Shown here piece by piece: positions 17,902 to 25,158 of a stretch of DNA of 64,000 nt. Both the position numbers and the translations under genes were made by a program. The notes below the pieces were generated by a model that did no database searches, was not told where the DNA came from, and worked only from the letters and a program-made list of their open reading frames with translations. This DNA is from CAYQUL01 sp964568925 (GTDB taxonomy: Bacteria; Patescibacteriota; Microgenomatia; UBA8517), in the NCBI GenBank assembly GCA_964568925.1, contig CAZMSJ010000001.1, forward strand, positions 62,001 to 126,000, given 5' to 3'. Each line of letters opens with the position of its first letter. Position 1 is the first letter of the stretch.

Positions 17902-19527
17902 TTACAAAGCTCCACCCGATTTCCTCTGAGCCCTAGAGAAGAATCCCTTGAAGGCTCCCGTAACTGCGGACTGCGCATCCTCAACATATGGTGAGGCGAC
18001 TTCCTTCGCGATAGTGCCACCAAACTTCTTTCCCAGTCCATAACCAGCTAACATTGTACCTGCAACTGGTCCACCAGCCTCACGGAATGTACTAAATCCA
18101 TAGCTACCACGTCCTGTTGCAATCTGATCACGGAGTGCGCTGGCAAGCTTGGGAATTGAAAGCATTACAACGAGACTTACAAAGAAACCAACGGAAGATA
18201 TGTTGTTTCCAAATGAAAAACCTGATGGCATAGTTCCTGCAGCTGATGTTGGATCAACAAGAGCCTTTACATGGAATACGTTAAAGAAGTCTTGCAAAAC
18301 AACATTAGGGAAAAGTGGTGGAAGTGCTGCAGGTTGAGCAACTGTATTGCCGAATCCCCAGAAGAATACATGACCAAACATAACAAGTAATCCAATCGCC
18401 ACAAATACTGACATTTGAGCAACGAGCCCTTTTACCCATCCACCAACACCACCACCGACACCTAAGACTGAAAGTAGTAGTACAAAAGGCCCTGCAATAA
18501 CCTGCAAAATAAACTTCACATATGTCATTAACAAAAGGAAGAGGATTCTAAAGAGGGCGACGATTAAAAATATTGCAACGATTAACCCAAGAAGGAAATC
18601 GAGTGTTCCACCAACAGAAAATACTGTGTTTAAAGCAGTATCCATAACTGGGCTACCACCATTTACAAAGTTTTGAATGATTCCACCGTTTTGTGAGAAA
18701 GAACTCAATACAAAGGCTACTGCATAGGCCAAGATACTTGATACACCATTATTTACTTGATTAAAGATATAAATAGATTCTCCAGCGCCACCTTTTGCAA
18801 TAACCGCTGCCATAAGTCCAGAAATAACACCTTGTATGACAAAGCCTAAATCAACGATAAAGCCAGCGATTGCATAGGAGAAGGTGATAGCAACAAGTGC
18901 GATTGCAACCCGTGGAAGAGCAGATTGTGCAGTCAAAACGACTTGTGGAGATATCTTTTGTCGAAGCATAACTAAAAGTGCCAAGATGACAACGACAAAG
19001 GTCATTAATAGGTATGCAGCATTTCGAGAGGCGAGCCACAATCCTTGAATTGGAAGCAAACTTGAATCGTATCCATATCCACCAGCTTGTGCGTATGCAG
19101 TACCTACTGGATTTATTTTTTCTATTTTTTGAGCAACATATTCAATTCCTGATGCAGGCTTCTTATTAAAGGTATCTGCATAACCAGCGAGAGAGAGGAT
19201 AAGTCCTGGTCTGAAGTTCTCTCCATTTGCAAAATTAGAGGCACCTGACGCATCTGAAAGAACTAGAATATCTCCAACTCCTAAATCAGCTAATGTATGA
19301 ATAATCCAGACAACTTGAGCATAGGTATATCGTTCTCCAAATATTTCATTAGCTGGACTACCACCTTCCGCAACATTTGTCCCAACTTTTTTTGTAAATT
19401 GATCCATTGTTGGTCTCCACCATTGACCAGTGTTTGTGTTGGCTTGTGCAAATGTTTGTTTTGCACCAAGAGAGATGGAAGTAATAAGGATTGATGCTAT
19501 GAGGAAACTAAATAGTATTTTCTTCAT
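17902..19527 (-). CDS. VirB6/TrbL-like polytopic membrane protein
   Basis: A 541-residue protein from the ATG at 19527 (MKKILFSFLIASILITSIS), a clear signal peptide ending near FAQA. After ~130 exported residues it has about eight membrane segments between ~170 and 470, including LLMTFVVVILALLVML, IFLIVALFRILFLLLMTYVKF and a Gly-rich VGGGVGGWVKGL turn. The final ~70 residues are soluble and end with basic RAQRKSGGAL. Topology and position beside VirB2-like genes and VirB4 fit the inner-membrane channel VirB6/TrbL. It is convergent with the 902-aa gene. Confidence 0.75.
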   Translation of the reverse strand: MKKILFSFLIASILITSISLGAKQTFAQANTNTGQWWRPTMDQFTKKVGTNVAEGGSPANEIFGERYTYAQVVWIIHTLADLGVGDILVLSDASGASNFANGENFRPGLILSLAGYADTFNKKPASGIEYVAQKIEKINPVGTAYAQAGGYGYDSSLLPIQGLWLASRNAAYLLMTFVVVILALLVMLRQKISPQVVLTAQSALPRVAIALVAITFSYAIAGFIVDLGFVIQGVISGLMAAVIAKGGAGESIYIFNQVNNGVSSILAYAVAFVLSSFSQNGGIIQNFVNGGSPVMDTALNTVFSVGGTLDFLLGLIVAIFLIVALFRILFLLLMTYVKFILQVIAGPFVLLLSVLGVGGGVGGWVKGLVAQMSVFVAIGLLVMFGHVFFWGFGNTVAQPAALPPLFPNVVLQDFFNVFHVKALVDPTSAAGTMPSGFSFGNNISSVGFFVSLVVMLSIPKLASALRDQIATGRGSYGFSTFREAGGPVAGTMLAGYGLGKKFGGTIAKEVASPYVEDAQSAVTGAFKGFFSRAQRKSGGAL

Positions 19528-19602
19528 TTTTGTGAAAATCGTATATCTTACCATACACAAAAGGTGAGTATCTACGCAAGTGTGATTCGTACCAAATACT
19601 AC

Positions 19603-19929
19603 TTACTGAGCAATTTGGAAGTTTAGGATTGAGTCTACTCCTGTAAAGAGTGCAACGAGGCGCAAGATAAGGTATGCCATTGCAATAACAACCATTCCAA
19701 TAATTGCATAGGTAATCATTGCACGAGCTGCCCCAACTTTCTTTGGATCATCTCCAGCCGACATGTAGTTAATTCCAGCGAAGAGAAGGATTACAAAGAG
19801 GACAAGACCTGCAGCTGGAACTGCAGCAGTAACCAAATTTACAAAGATTTTTTCGATATCCGTGAGTGTGTTTGGCTCGTTTGGCAAAACGATGCCTGCA
19901 TTAGCTTGTGCAAGAAGAATACTAAACAT
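19603..19929 (-). CDS. VirB2/TrbC-like small membrane protein 1
   Basis: A 108-residue pilin-like protein, from ATG 19929 (MFSILLAQANAG); a longer reading would run back through the terminator at 19999-20020. It has a short extracytoplasmic N-terminus, a hydrophobic helix (AAGLVLFVILLFAGINYM), the charged turn SAGDDPKKVGAAR, and a second helix (MITYAIIGMVVIAMAYLIL). The turn is the signature shared by ten proteins in this locus. It is closest to the VirB6-like gene and has its own upstream terminator boundary. Confidence 0.75.
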   Translation of the reverse strand: MFSILLAQANAGIVLPNEPNTLTDIEKIFVNLVTAAVPAAGLVLFVILLFAGINYMSAGDDPKKVGAARAMITYAIIGMVVIAMAYLILRLVALFTGVDSILNFQIAQ

Positions 19930-19998
19930 TAGGTAATTGTACTTGTCTGTAGATTTTGAAACAAGTGTATGAAAAGGAATAAATTGGTAATACAAAAA

Positions 19999-20024
19999 AA
20001 GCCCAAGAAGACTTGGGCTTTTTA
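19999..20024. terminator. Bidirectional-looking terminator between two pilin-like genes
   Basis: AAGCCCAAG / CTTGGGCTT (9-bp arms, 4-base loop) with a run of seven T on the minus strand and five on the plus strand. It ends the minus-strand unit of the 115-aa gene. Confidence 0.85.
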
Positions 20025-20039
20025 AGCAGAAAAACAAGT

Positions 20040-20387
20040 TTAGATTGTTGGAATAGTAAAGTTCAAAATACTTACTCCAAAAATGCTTTCTACCAAAGTT
20101 GCAATTGCCCAGGCAGAAAAAATAATTACGAGCCCAATCAAAGCTGCAGTAATTTTACCTCGAGCTGATTCTGTTGATGCTTTGTCTCCACCAGAGAGAA
20201 TCCATTGTAATCCTCCGATTATTAACATAAAAAAGAATATAAGACCTGCAACGACAATAACTCCGTTAATAGCAAAGGTAATGAAACGTTGCACAGTAAA
20301 AGTTCCTAAAGATGCATTCGTACTTCCTGGGTTTAGATCAATCGAACTTCCTTTTGTTTGTGCGAATACTGTAGAAAATAAATTCAT
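20040..20387 (-). CDS. VirB2/TrbC-like small membrane protein 2
   Basis: A 115-residue pilin-like protein with two helices around an SGGDKASTESAR turn: GLIFFFMLIIGGLQWI and IGLVIIFSAWAIATLV. It starts MNLFSTVFAQ at 20387, behind a full-length Shine-Dalgarno (AAAGGAGGTGA), one of the strongest in the window; a GTG 12 bases upstream overlaps that sequence and is disfavoured. It also has its own promoter and terminator, so it is probably expressed at a higher level than its neighbours and may be the major subunit (inference). Confidence 0.8.
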   Translation of the reverse strand: MNLFSTVFAQTKGSSIDLNPGSTNASLGTFTVQRFITFAINGVIVVAGLIFFFMLIIGGLQWILSGGDKASTESARGKITAALIGLVIIFSAWAIATLVESIFGVSILNFTIPTI

Positions 20388-20437
20388 ATCATATGTCACC
20401 TCCTTTTAGAAATCTCACTTTTTGTGAAAAATCGTAG

Positions 20438-20466
20438 AGTTTAGCGTATCTTGAGCTGAAAGTCAA
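20438..20466 (-). promoter_or_regulatory. Promoter of the 115-aa pilin-like gene
   Basis: On the minus strand TTGACT (20461-20466), a 17-base spacer, then TAAACT (20438-20443). The start codon is ~50 bases downstream with a perfect Shine-Dalgarno. A second TTGACT lies ~40 bases further upstream. Confidence 0.6.
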
Positions 20467-20533
20467 GGATAGAGGCCTATCTATTAGTTATTTATCGCGT
20501 ATTTTGACCAGAGAAGTCAAGAGGGAGACTCAG

Positions 20534-20875
20534 TTACTTTGCAAGAATTGGAGTGAGATCAACATTAATTAAGTTGATACCAAAGATTGATTGCAGAAGT
20601 TTTGCAACAGCATACACACTTACTAAAACTACCAATCCTGTTATTGCTTGCACAATTTGAGAACGGGCACTTTCTACTTGTCCTTTATCACCACCAGATG
20701 TTATCCATCGAATTCCACCAAGGAGGAACATAAAAAAGAAAGCTAAGAATCCAACAACAAATAGGAGAGTAACCATTTGTTGAATAAAATTTGAAACAAC
20801 GGTAACTCCATCTTGCCCAGGTCCGCCTTTGTCTATTATTAAGTTGGTAACGTCAGCTAGTACTACAGAATACAT
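20534..20875 (-). CDS. VirB2/TrbC-like small membrane protein 3
   Basis: A 113-residue two-helix protein with LAFFFMFLLGGIRWITSGGDKGQVESARSQI and a second helix ending SIFGINLINV (shown in parts: helix LAFFFMFLLGGIRWI, turn TSGGDKGQVESAR). Its N-terminus MYSVVLADVTNL is short and lacks a cleavable signal. It is the last of a tightly packed minus-strand run; only 3 bases separate it from its upstream neighbour. Confidence 0.75.
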   Translation of the reverse strand: MYSVVLADVTNLIIDKGGPGQDGVTVVSNFIQQMVTLLFVVGFLAFFFMFLLGGIRWITSGGDKGQVESARSQIVQAITGLVVLVSVYAVAKLLQSIFGINLINVDLTPILAK

Positions 20876-20878
20876 AAA

Positions 20879-21250
20879 TTATTGGTTTCTTAATGCTTGA
20901 ATTTGAGTATTAATTCCTAATATGTCGAAACCTAAAACTCTTCCAATTAAGCTAATAATTGCAACCGCAAATATCACAATGACTAAACCGGTTATTCCTG
21001 CTGAAATTCGCTTTCTTGCAGTCTCGTATGCCCCTTTGTCACCACCGGACGTGATTATCCCAATAGCACCGATTAAAAAGATGAAGATAAACCATATACC
21101 TGCAATTACTGTCATTACCCCAATTATTGTAGACAAAAGCATCTCTAATTGACTGCCAGGATTTGAACCAGGAAGAAAAATTCCTCCGGCAGGTCCTGTA
21201 TATCCACCACCTGGGCCAAAACGAAGAACAGCTGCAATTTGATTTGTCAT
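20879..21250 (-). CDS. VirB2/TrbC-like small membrane protein 4
   Basis: A 123-residue protein with a Gly/Pro-rich exposed N-terminus (RFGPGGGYTGPAGGIFLPGS), a first helix (IAGIWFIFIFLIGAIGII), the TSGGDKGAYETAR turn and a second helix (ITGLVIVIFAVAIISLIG). It has the same fold pattern as its neighbours and belongs to the same run of genes. Confidence 0.75.
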   Translation of the reverse strand: MTNQIAAVLRFGPGGGYTGPAGGIFLPGSNPGSQLEMLLSTIIGVMTVIAGIWFIFIFLIGAIGIITSGGDKGAYETARKRISAGITGLVIVIFAVAIISLIGRVLGFDILGINTQIQALRNQ

Positions 21251-21260
21251 ATATAAGTCT

Positions 21261-21605
21261 TTAGATAGTTAATGTTGGGTTAAGTAGAGCATCTGCTCTT
21301 CCATAGATAATAAGACCAATGACAGATGCTAACAAAAATGACCCAACCAAAAATACCAAACCAATAATCGTCTGATAAATTTTGGCCCATGCTGATTCCA
21401 TTCCTTTTGGATTGTCACCTGCACTCATGAACGCGTATCCTGCTAGTACAAAGTTAAAGAGGGCGTACAAACCTCCAAGCATAATAATGAGATTTAAAAT
21501 GAGCTGAATTAATCTTCCCGGTCCGGTGTCTACTGTACCAAATTGTCCAACAGCGTCAGGTGGCGCAATTCTGCCAAATACTTGGAGAAGAGGAAAGATG
21601 TTCAT
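21261..21605 (-). CDS. VirB2/TrbC-like small membrane protein 5
   Basis: A 114-residue protein with helices LIIMLGGLYALFNFVLAGYAFM and IIGLVFLVGSFLLASVIG around SAGDNPKGMESAW. The turn belongs to the SAGD-P-K subtype seen in protein 1 rather than the SGGDK subtype of proteins 2-4. The exposed N-terminus is ~30 residues. Confidence 0.75.
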   Translation of the reverse strand: MNIFPLLQVFGRIAPPDAVGQFGTVDTGPGRLIQLILNLIIMLGGLYALFNFVLAGYAFMSAGDNPKGMESAWAKIYQTIIGLVFLVGSFLLASVIGLIIYGRADALLNPTLTI

Positions 21606-21635
21606 ATGTTTAATAAATAATACCCTGTTTTAAAG

Positions 21636-21980
21636 TTAGACGCCACTTTGTGTTCCACGAATAAACCCTGGTGCAGTAAAAAATTCAACTCCAACTAGTC
21701 TCTGAATTATCGCGATAATCCAATATGCACAAAATACTACGAGGAAACCAACGAGTGCATAGGTAATGGCCTGTTTTCCTTGTGCAGCACCCTTTGGGTC
21801 ATTTCCACCAGCACTTGAGATCATCATGAAACCTCCACCAACAAGAAGAAACAACAAGATAAGTCCTGCAAGGACAAGGCCACCAGCCATGATTGTAGTA
21901 ATAAAATCTCCAATACCTTTTGTTTGACCAAAAGGGGAACCAAATGTTTGACCAATATTAACCAACGCAAGTTTTTCCAT
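21636..21980 (-). CDS. VirB2/TrbC-like small membrane protein 6
   Basis: A 114-residue protein with helices GLVLAGLILLFLLVGGGFMM and ALVGFLVVFCAYWIIAII around the turn SSAGGNDPKGAAQGKQ. The FCAYWI stretch of the second helix is shared with protein 7, so these two are the closest pair. It starts 4 bases after the stop of that gene. Confidence 0.75.
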   Translation of the reverse strand: MEKLALVNIGQTFGSPFGQTKGIGDFITTIMAGGLVLAGLILLFLLVGGGFMMISSAGGNDPKGAAQGKQAITYALVGFLVVFCAYWIIAIIQRLVGVEFFTAPGFIRGTQSGV

Positions 21981-21984
21981 AGAT

Positions 21985-22347
21985 TTAAAATGTTTGTGTA
22001 ATTCCTTGTGCCCCTAAGATGAGACCTACAATCTGTACAATCCAGTATGCACAAAAAACGATAATAAAACCAACGATTGCATTTGTGAGTTTCTGTTTGT
22101 TTGCATTTACGGCTCCAGGATCTCCCTGTGAGAGCATTAAACCAATACCAGCAGAAATACTATATAAAACAATTATTGCACCTGCGATAAAGAATACTAA
22201 TGTGGAAATTCCATATTGACCAGTAAAGACATCAGAGATGTTTCCTCCTGCAAAACGGAAACCAGGAATACTCTTTTCAAGCGTGTTGAAAGTGTTTTTG
22301 TCAAAAGGGTTTGGTGCCGTTGCTTGTGCGAGTAGAATGCTAAACAT
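21985..22347 (-). CDS. VirB2/TrbC-like small membrane protein 7
   Basis: A 120-residue protein that begins MFSILLAQA, nearly identical to the start of protein 1, and has a ~45-residue exposed segment before helices TLVFFIAGAIIVLYSISAGIGLML and IVGFIIVFCAYWIVQIV. The turn is SQGDPGAVNANKQK. It lies between the short and long VirB2-like genes. Confidence 0.75.
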   Translation of the reverse strand: MFSILLAQATAPNPFDKNTFNTLEKSIPGFRFAGGNISDVFTGQYGISTLVFFIAGAIIVLYSISAGIGLMLSQGDPGAVNANKQKLTNAIVGFIIVFCAYWIVQIVGLILGAQGITQTF

Positions 22348-22359
22348 AGTTTTAGTATA

Positions 22360-23202
22360 TCAAAAAAGACCTAAGATATTTACGCCGATTACTCTCAAGA
22401 GGAAAATACTAAAGATAATAAGGATTAGCCCAGAAACTGCTGAGGTTAAGAGTGACTTTCCTTCAGTGAGCTTTGCTGGTTCACCTGAAGAGGTTAAAAT
22501 CTTAAATCCTGCAAGCAGGAACATGAAGAAGGTAAACCCTCCACCGATTCCTAAGAGCCAAACTAAGAAGAAGCTTGTTAGTCGGTCAAGCACGTTAATT
22601 GGAATACAACCAATCGCAGTTTGAACCCCATCACCACTTTTCTGAGCCTTACCAGTTTTCGTGTTACAACCACCATCAAATCCACGGTCTACTGCACCAC
22701 AGTTATTGAAGCATTGTGTCTGACTACTATATTGTCCATTCTTTTGTGGTTCACACCCTGCCACACCACACGCCCAGTGTGTTCCACCACTTTGGCAGAT
22801 TGCAGAACAGTCCGCTCGTGTATCGAATGTGCAATCTTGATTCTGTGGATCTGCACATGGGGTGCATGTCCCGTTTGAATTACATTGGTGGCGAACTGGA
22901 GCCGGAGTAGGGCCAGTTGGGTTTGTTTGGATACAGGTAAAGGGAGGTCTGTTTTGGCATGCAGAGACTGTCATGTCTTGTGGAGCCATTGCACATTCAT
23001 TTCCAACGTCATATCCACCAGCGGTATCACAGGTATAACTTGATCCCGATCCCATTGGTACACAGATATATACGCTTCCGGTTGGATCCAGTTGTGCAGT
23101 GCACTTGTAGGTGCCTTGTGCCGAAACGCCAGACAAAGACAAACTCAAAAGCACTAAAAAAGATGCAATACCGATGGCCAGGTGGATTCCCTTTTTATAC
23201 AT
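22360..23202 (-). CDS. Cys-rich secreted protein with C-terminal VirB2-like segment (1)
   Basis: A 280-residue protein. An N-terminal signal (IGIASFLVLLSLSLSGVSAQ) leads into a ~150-residue ectodomain with many paired cysteines (CTPCADPQNQDC, CSAICQSG, CFNNCG), likely disulfide-bonded. The C-terminal ~90 residues are a two-helix unit with the TSSGEPAKLTEGKSLLTSAVSG turn and the end IGVNILGLF, shared almost word for word with the next two proteins. The linker IGCIPINVLDRLTSFF precedes the helices. It looks like a pilin-type anchor carrying a displayed domain. Confidence 0.75.
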   Translation of the reverse strand: MYKKGIHLAIGIASFLVLLSLSLSGVSAQGTYKCTAQLDPTGSVYICVPMGSGSSYTCDTAGGYDVGNECAMAPQDMTVSACQNRPPFTCIQTNPTGPTPAPVRHQCNSNGTCTPCADPQNQDCTFDTRADCSAICQSGGTHWACGVAGCEPQKNGQYSSQTQCFNNCGAVDRGFDGGCNTKTGKAQKSGDGVQTAIGCIPINVLDRLTSFFLVWLLGIGGGFTFFMFLLAGFKILTSSGEPAKLTEGKSLLTSAVSGLILIIFSIFLLRVIGVNILGLF

Positions 23203-23209
23203 ATATCTA

Positions 23210-24118
23210 TTAAAACAGACCGAGGATATTTACACCAATTAAGCGCAATGCAAAGATTGAGAAGACAATTAAGATGAGTCCTGAAACAGCTGAGGTTAAG
23301 AGCTCCTGGCCAGCTGAAAGCTTTTTTGGGTCGCCAGAGGAGGTGAGTATTTGAAACCCTGCTGTGAGAATCATAATGAAAGCGATTCCACCGCCAATAC
23401 CAACTAACCACCTCATGAAAAATGAAGTCATTATCGTTGCATTATCAATTGGAATACACCCAATCGCAGTTGGTATTCCTTTGCCACCACCAGCGACATT
23501 ACACGTATCAACTGCAGTTATCTGTGACTGACCACCACCACTTGGAGCTGCACAAATACCTGATCTGCATGACGCTCCTGTTTGTGAACAGGTTGCTTGT
23601 CCTGCAGCGTTTCCTGTTGGGCAGCATGTTTGTCCTGTTCCACCACAGGCGCAGTAGTAGGTACTCGCGGACAAGAGACTACTGGGACAGTTTGATGGGC
23701 ACAGATTTGAAAACGAAGCAGTAACGGCACCACAGGATAATGAGTTATTTCCCGTTACTGTTTCAGCGACAAAAGTACCACAACTAAATGGGGTAGCCGC
23801 TCCATCAGTTATAAGGACTCGGTACACACCAGATGTTCCAATCGCAGGTACATTTACGCTAAAGGTGTTGTTCGTTATGGTTATTGGTGCTGCAAAGATA
23901 CTACTGTTTGCACTATTAAATACTGAGACACTTGTTATTGAAGAAGCTGCCGTGCATCCTGAACCACTCACGGTAAAGCCAGCTGTTGTTGCGGCACTGG
24001 GAGGAGTTATCTCGCATCCGCTGCAAGTCATTGCATGAATAGAAGATGTTGTTTGAAATAAAAGCACTAAAAAAGTAAGGAAGCTAAAAATACCAAATCG
24101 TGTTTTACGTGCATGCAT
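23210..24118 (-). CDS. Secreted protein with Ig-like and Cys-rich domains and C-terminal VirB2-like segment (2)
   Basis: A 302-residue protein from ATG 24118 (MHARKTRFGIFSFLTFLVLLFQ). A signal peptide leads to a Thr/Ser/Val-rich beta domain (~35-130: VSGSGCTAASSITSVSVFN, SGVYRVLITDG), a Cys-rich stretch (CACGGTGQTCCP, ATCSQTGASC), then the shared linker PTAIGCIPIDNA and the two-helix unit with SSGDPKKLSAGQELLTSAVSG ending VNILGLF. The anchor is the same as in its neighbours while the ectodomain differs. Confidence 0.75.
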   Translation of the reverse strand: MHARKTRFGIFSFLTFLVLLFQTTSSIHAMTCSGCEITPPSAATTAGFTVSGSGCTAASSITSVSVFNSANSSIFAAPITITNNTFSVNVPAIGTSGVYRVLITDGAATPFSCGTFVAETVTGNNSLSCGAVTASFSNLCPSNCPSSLLSASTYYCACGGTGQTCCPTGNAAGQATCSQTGASCRSGICAAPSGGGQSQITAVDTCNVAGGGKGIPTAIGCIPIDNATIMTSFFMRWLVGIGGGIAFIMILTAGFQILTSSGDPKKLSAGQELLTSAVSGLILIVFSIFALRLIGVNILGLF

Positions 24119-24196
24119 ACTATATAGATATCTCTCTGTTAGCCTAAATTTTAGCACATACACATACAACTTTCGGAATGAAGAATCTCCTCTCCA

Positions 24197-25090
24197 TTAG
24201 AAGAGGCCGAGGATGTTTACTCCAATGAGTCTCAATATAAAGATTGAGAAAATAATTAATATCAGGCCTGAAACAGCAGAGGTTAAGAGTTCTTGCCCTG
24301 TAGAGAGTCTCTTTGGGTCGCCAGAGGAGGTGAGTATTTGAAATCCTGCAGCAAGGATCATAATGAAAGCGATTCCTCCGCCTATACCTAAGAGCCATCT
24401 CATGACGAAGGCAGTGAGGGCTGTAACATTTTCAATTGGTACACAGCCAACTGCAGTTGGAATACCTTGGCCACCGCCAGCTGCATCACAGGTTGCTGCT
24501 TTTGTTGATTGTTTGGTACCAGTTCCGGAGCTCCCAAGAAGACTATTTGGTAGACAGCACTTGTTGGTACCAACACTACAACTTCCACTTATCGGTGTCT
24601 CATCAGTTGCACATGTGGCTTTACATGCTCCCTGGAAATTAGTACAAGCTTGTGGGTTTGATGTTGCTGGTGCAATACAGTTTGTCCTACAGTCAGCTTG
24701 GCTTGATGCTGTTTGGTCGCAATCAGCAACTGAGTTATTAGGAATATCATCACATATTTGACAAGATTTTGAACCTGATGAGTCTGTTACACAGTTATTT
24801 CTTGTTTGTATTGGTTGGCAGGGGATAAAAAGTGGGTTAGGGCAGGACTGTTGTCTACAATAAGTAAAAAGGTCAGTTGAAGGAGCTTTGTACCCTGGAG
24901 CACAACTTGATGCAAATGTCCCATCCGGTGCGTTTTGACTCTCACACATTCCTGTTCCATCAGAGTAAACACAGACAATGCATCCACTAGTTTCATTTCC
25001 TTGACACCTACTTGCTTGTGCAAAGGTTGTCTTTGCTGATAGGCTAAGCATTCCAAAGAGAAACAGTGTGATAATTACTGCTCGTTTCAT
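24197..25090 (-). CDS. Cys-rich secreted protein with C-terminal VirB2-like segment (3)
   Basis: A 297-residue protein from ATG 25090 (MKRAVIITLFLFGMLSLSAKTTFAQA), with a clear signal peptide. The ectodomain (~25-190) is dense in cysteines (CQGNETSGCIVCVYSDGTGMC, CKATCATDETPISGSC; parts shown), then the linker PTAVGCVPIENV and the two-helix unit with SSGDPKRLSTGQELLTSAVSG and the end VNILGLF. It is the first gene of the minus-strand run and diverges from the SpoIID-like gene. Confidence 0.75.
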   Translation of the reverse strand: MKRAVIITLFLFGMLSLSAKTTFAQASRCQGNETSGCIVCVYSDGTGMCESQNAPDGTFASSCAPGYKAPSTDLFTYCRQQSCPNPLFIPCQPIQTRNNCVTDSSGSKSCQICDDIPNNSVADCDQTASSQADCRTNCIAPATSNPQACTNFQGACKATCATDETPISGSCSVGTNKCCLPNSLLGSSGTGTKQSTKAATCDAAGGGQGIPTAVGCVPIENVTALTAFVMRWLLGIGGGIAFIMILAAGFQILTSSGDPKRLSTGQELLTSAVSGLILIIFSIFILRLIGVNILGLF

Positions 25091-25158
25091 GAAAGTTTCC
25101 ATACGCAAATTTTAGCATACAAGAAGTTGGTATAATGATTAGAAGCCGTTTACCGTCT

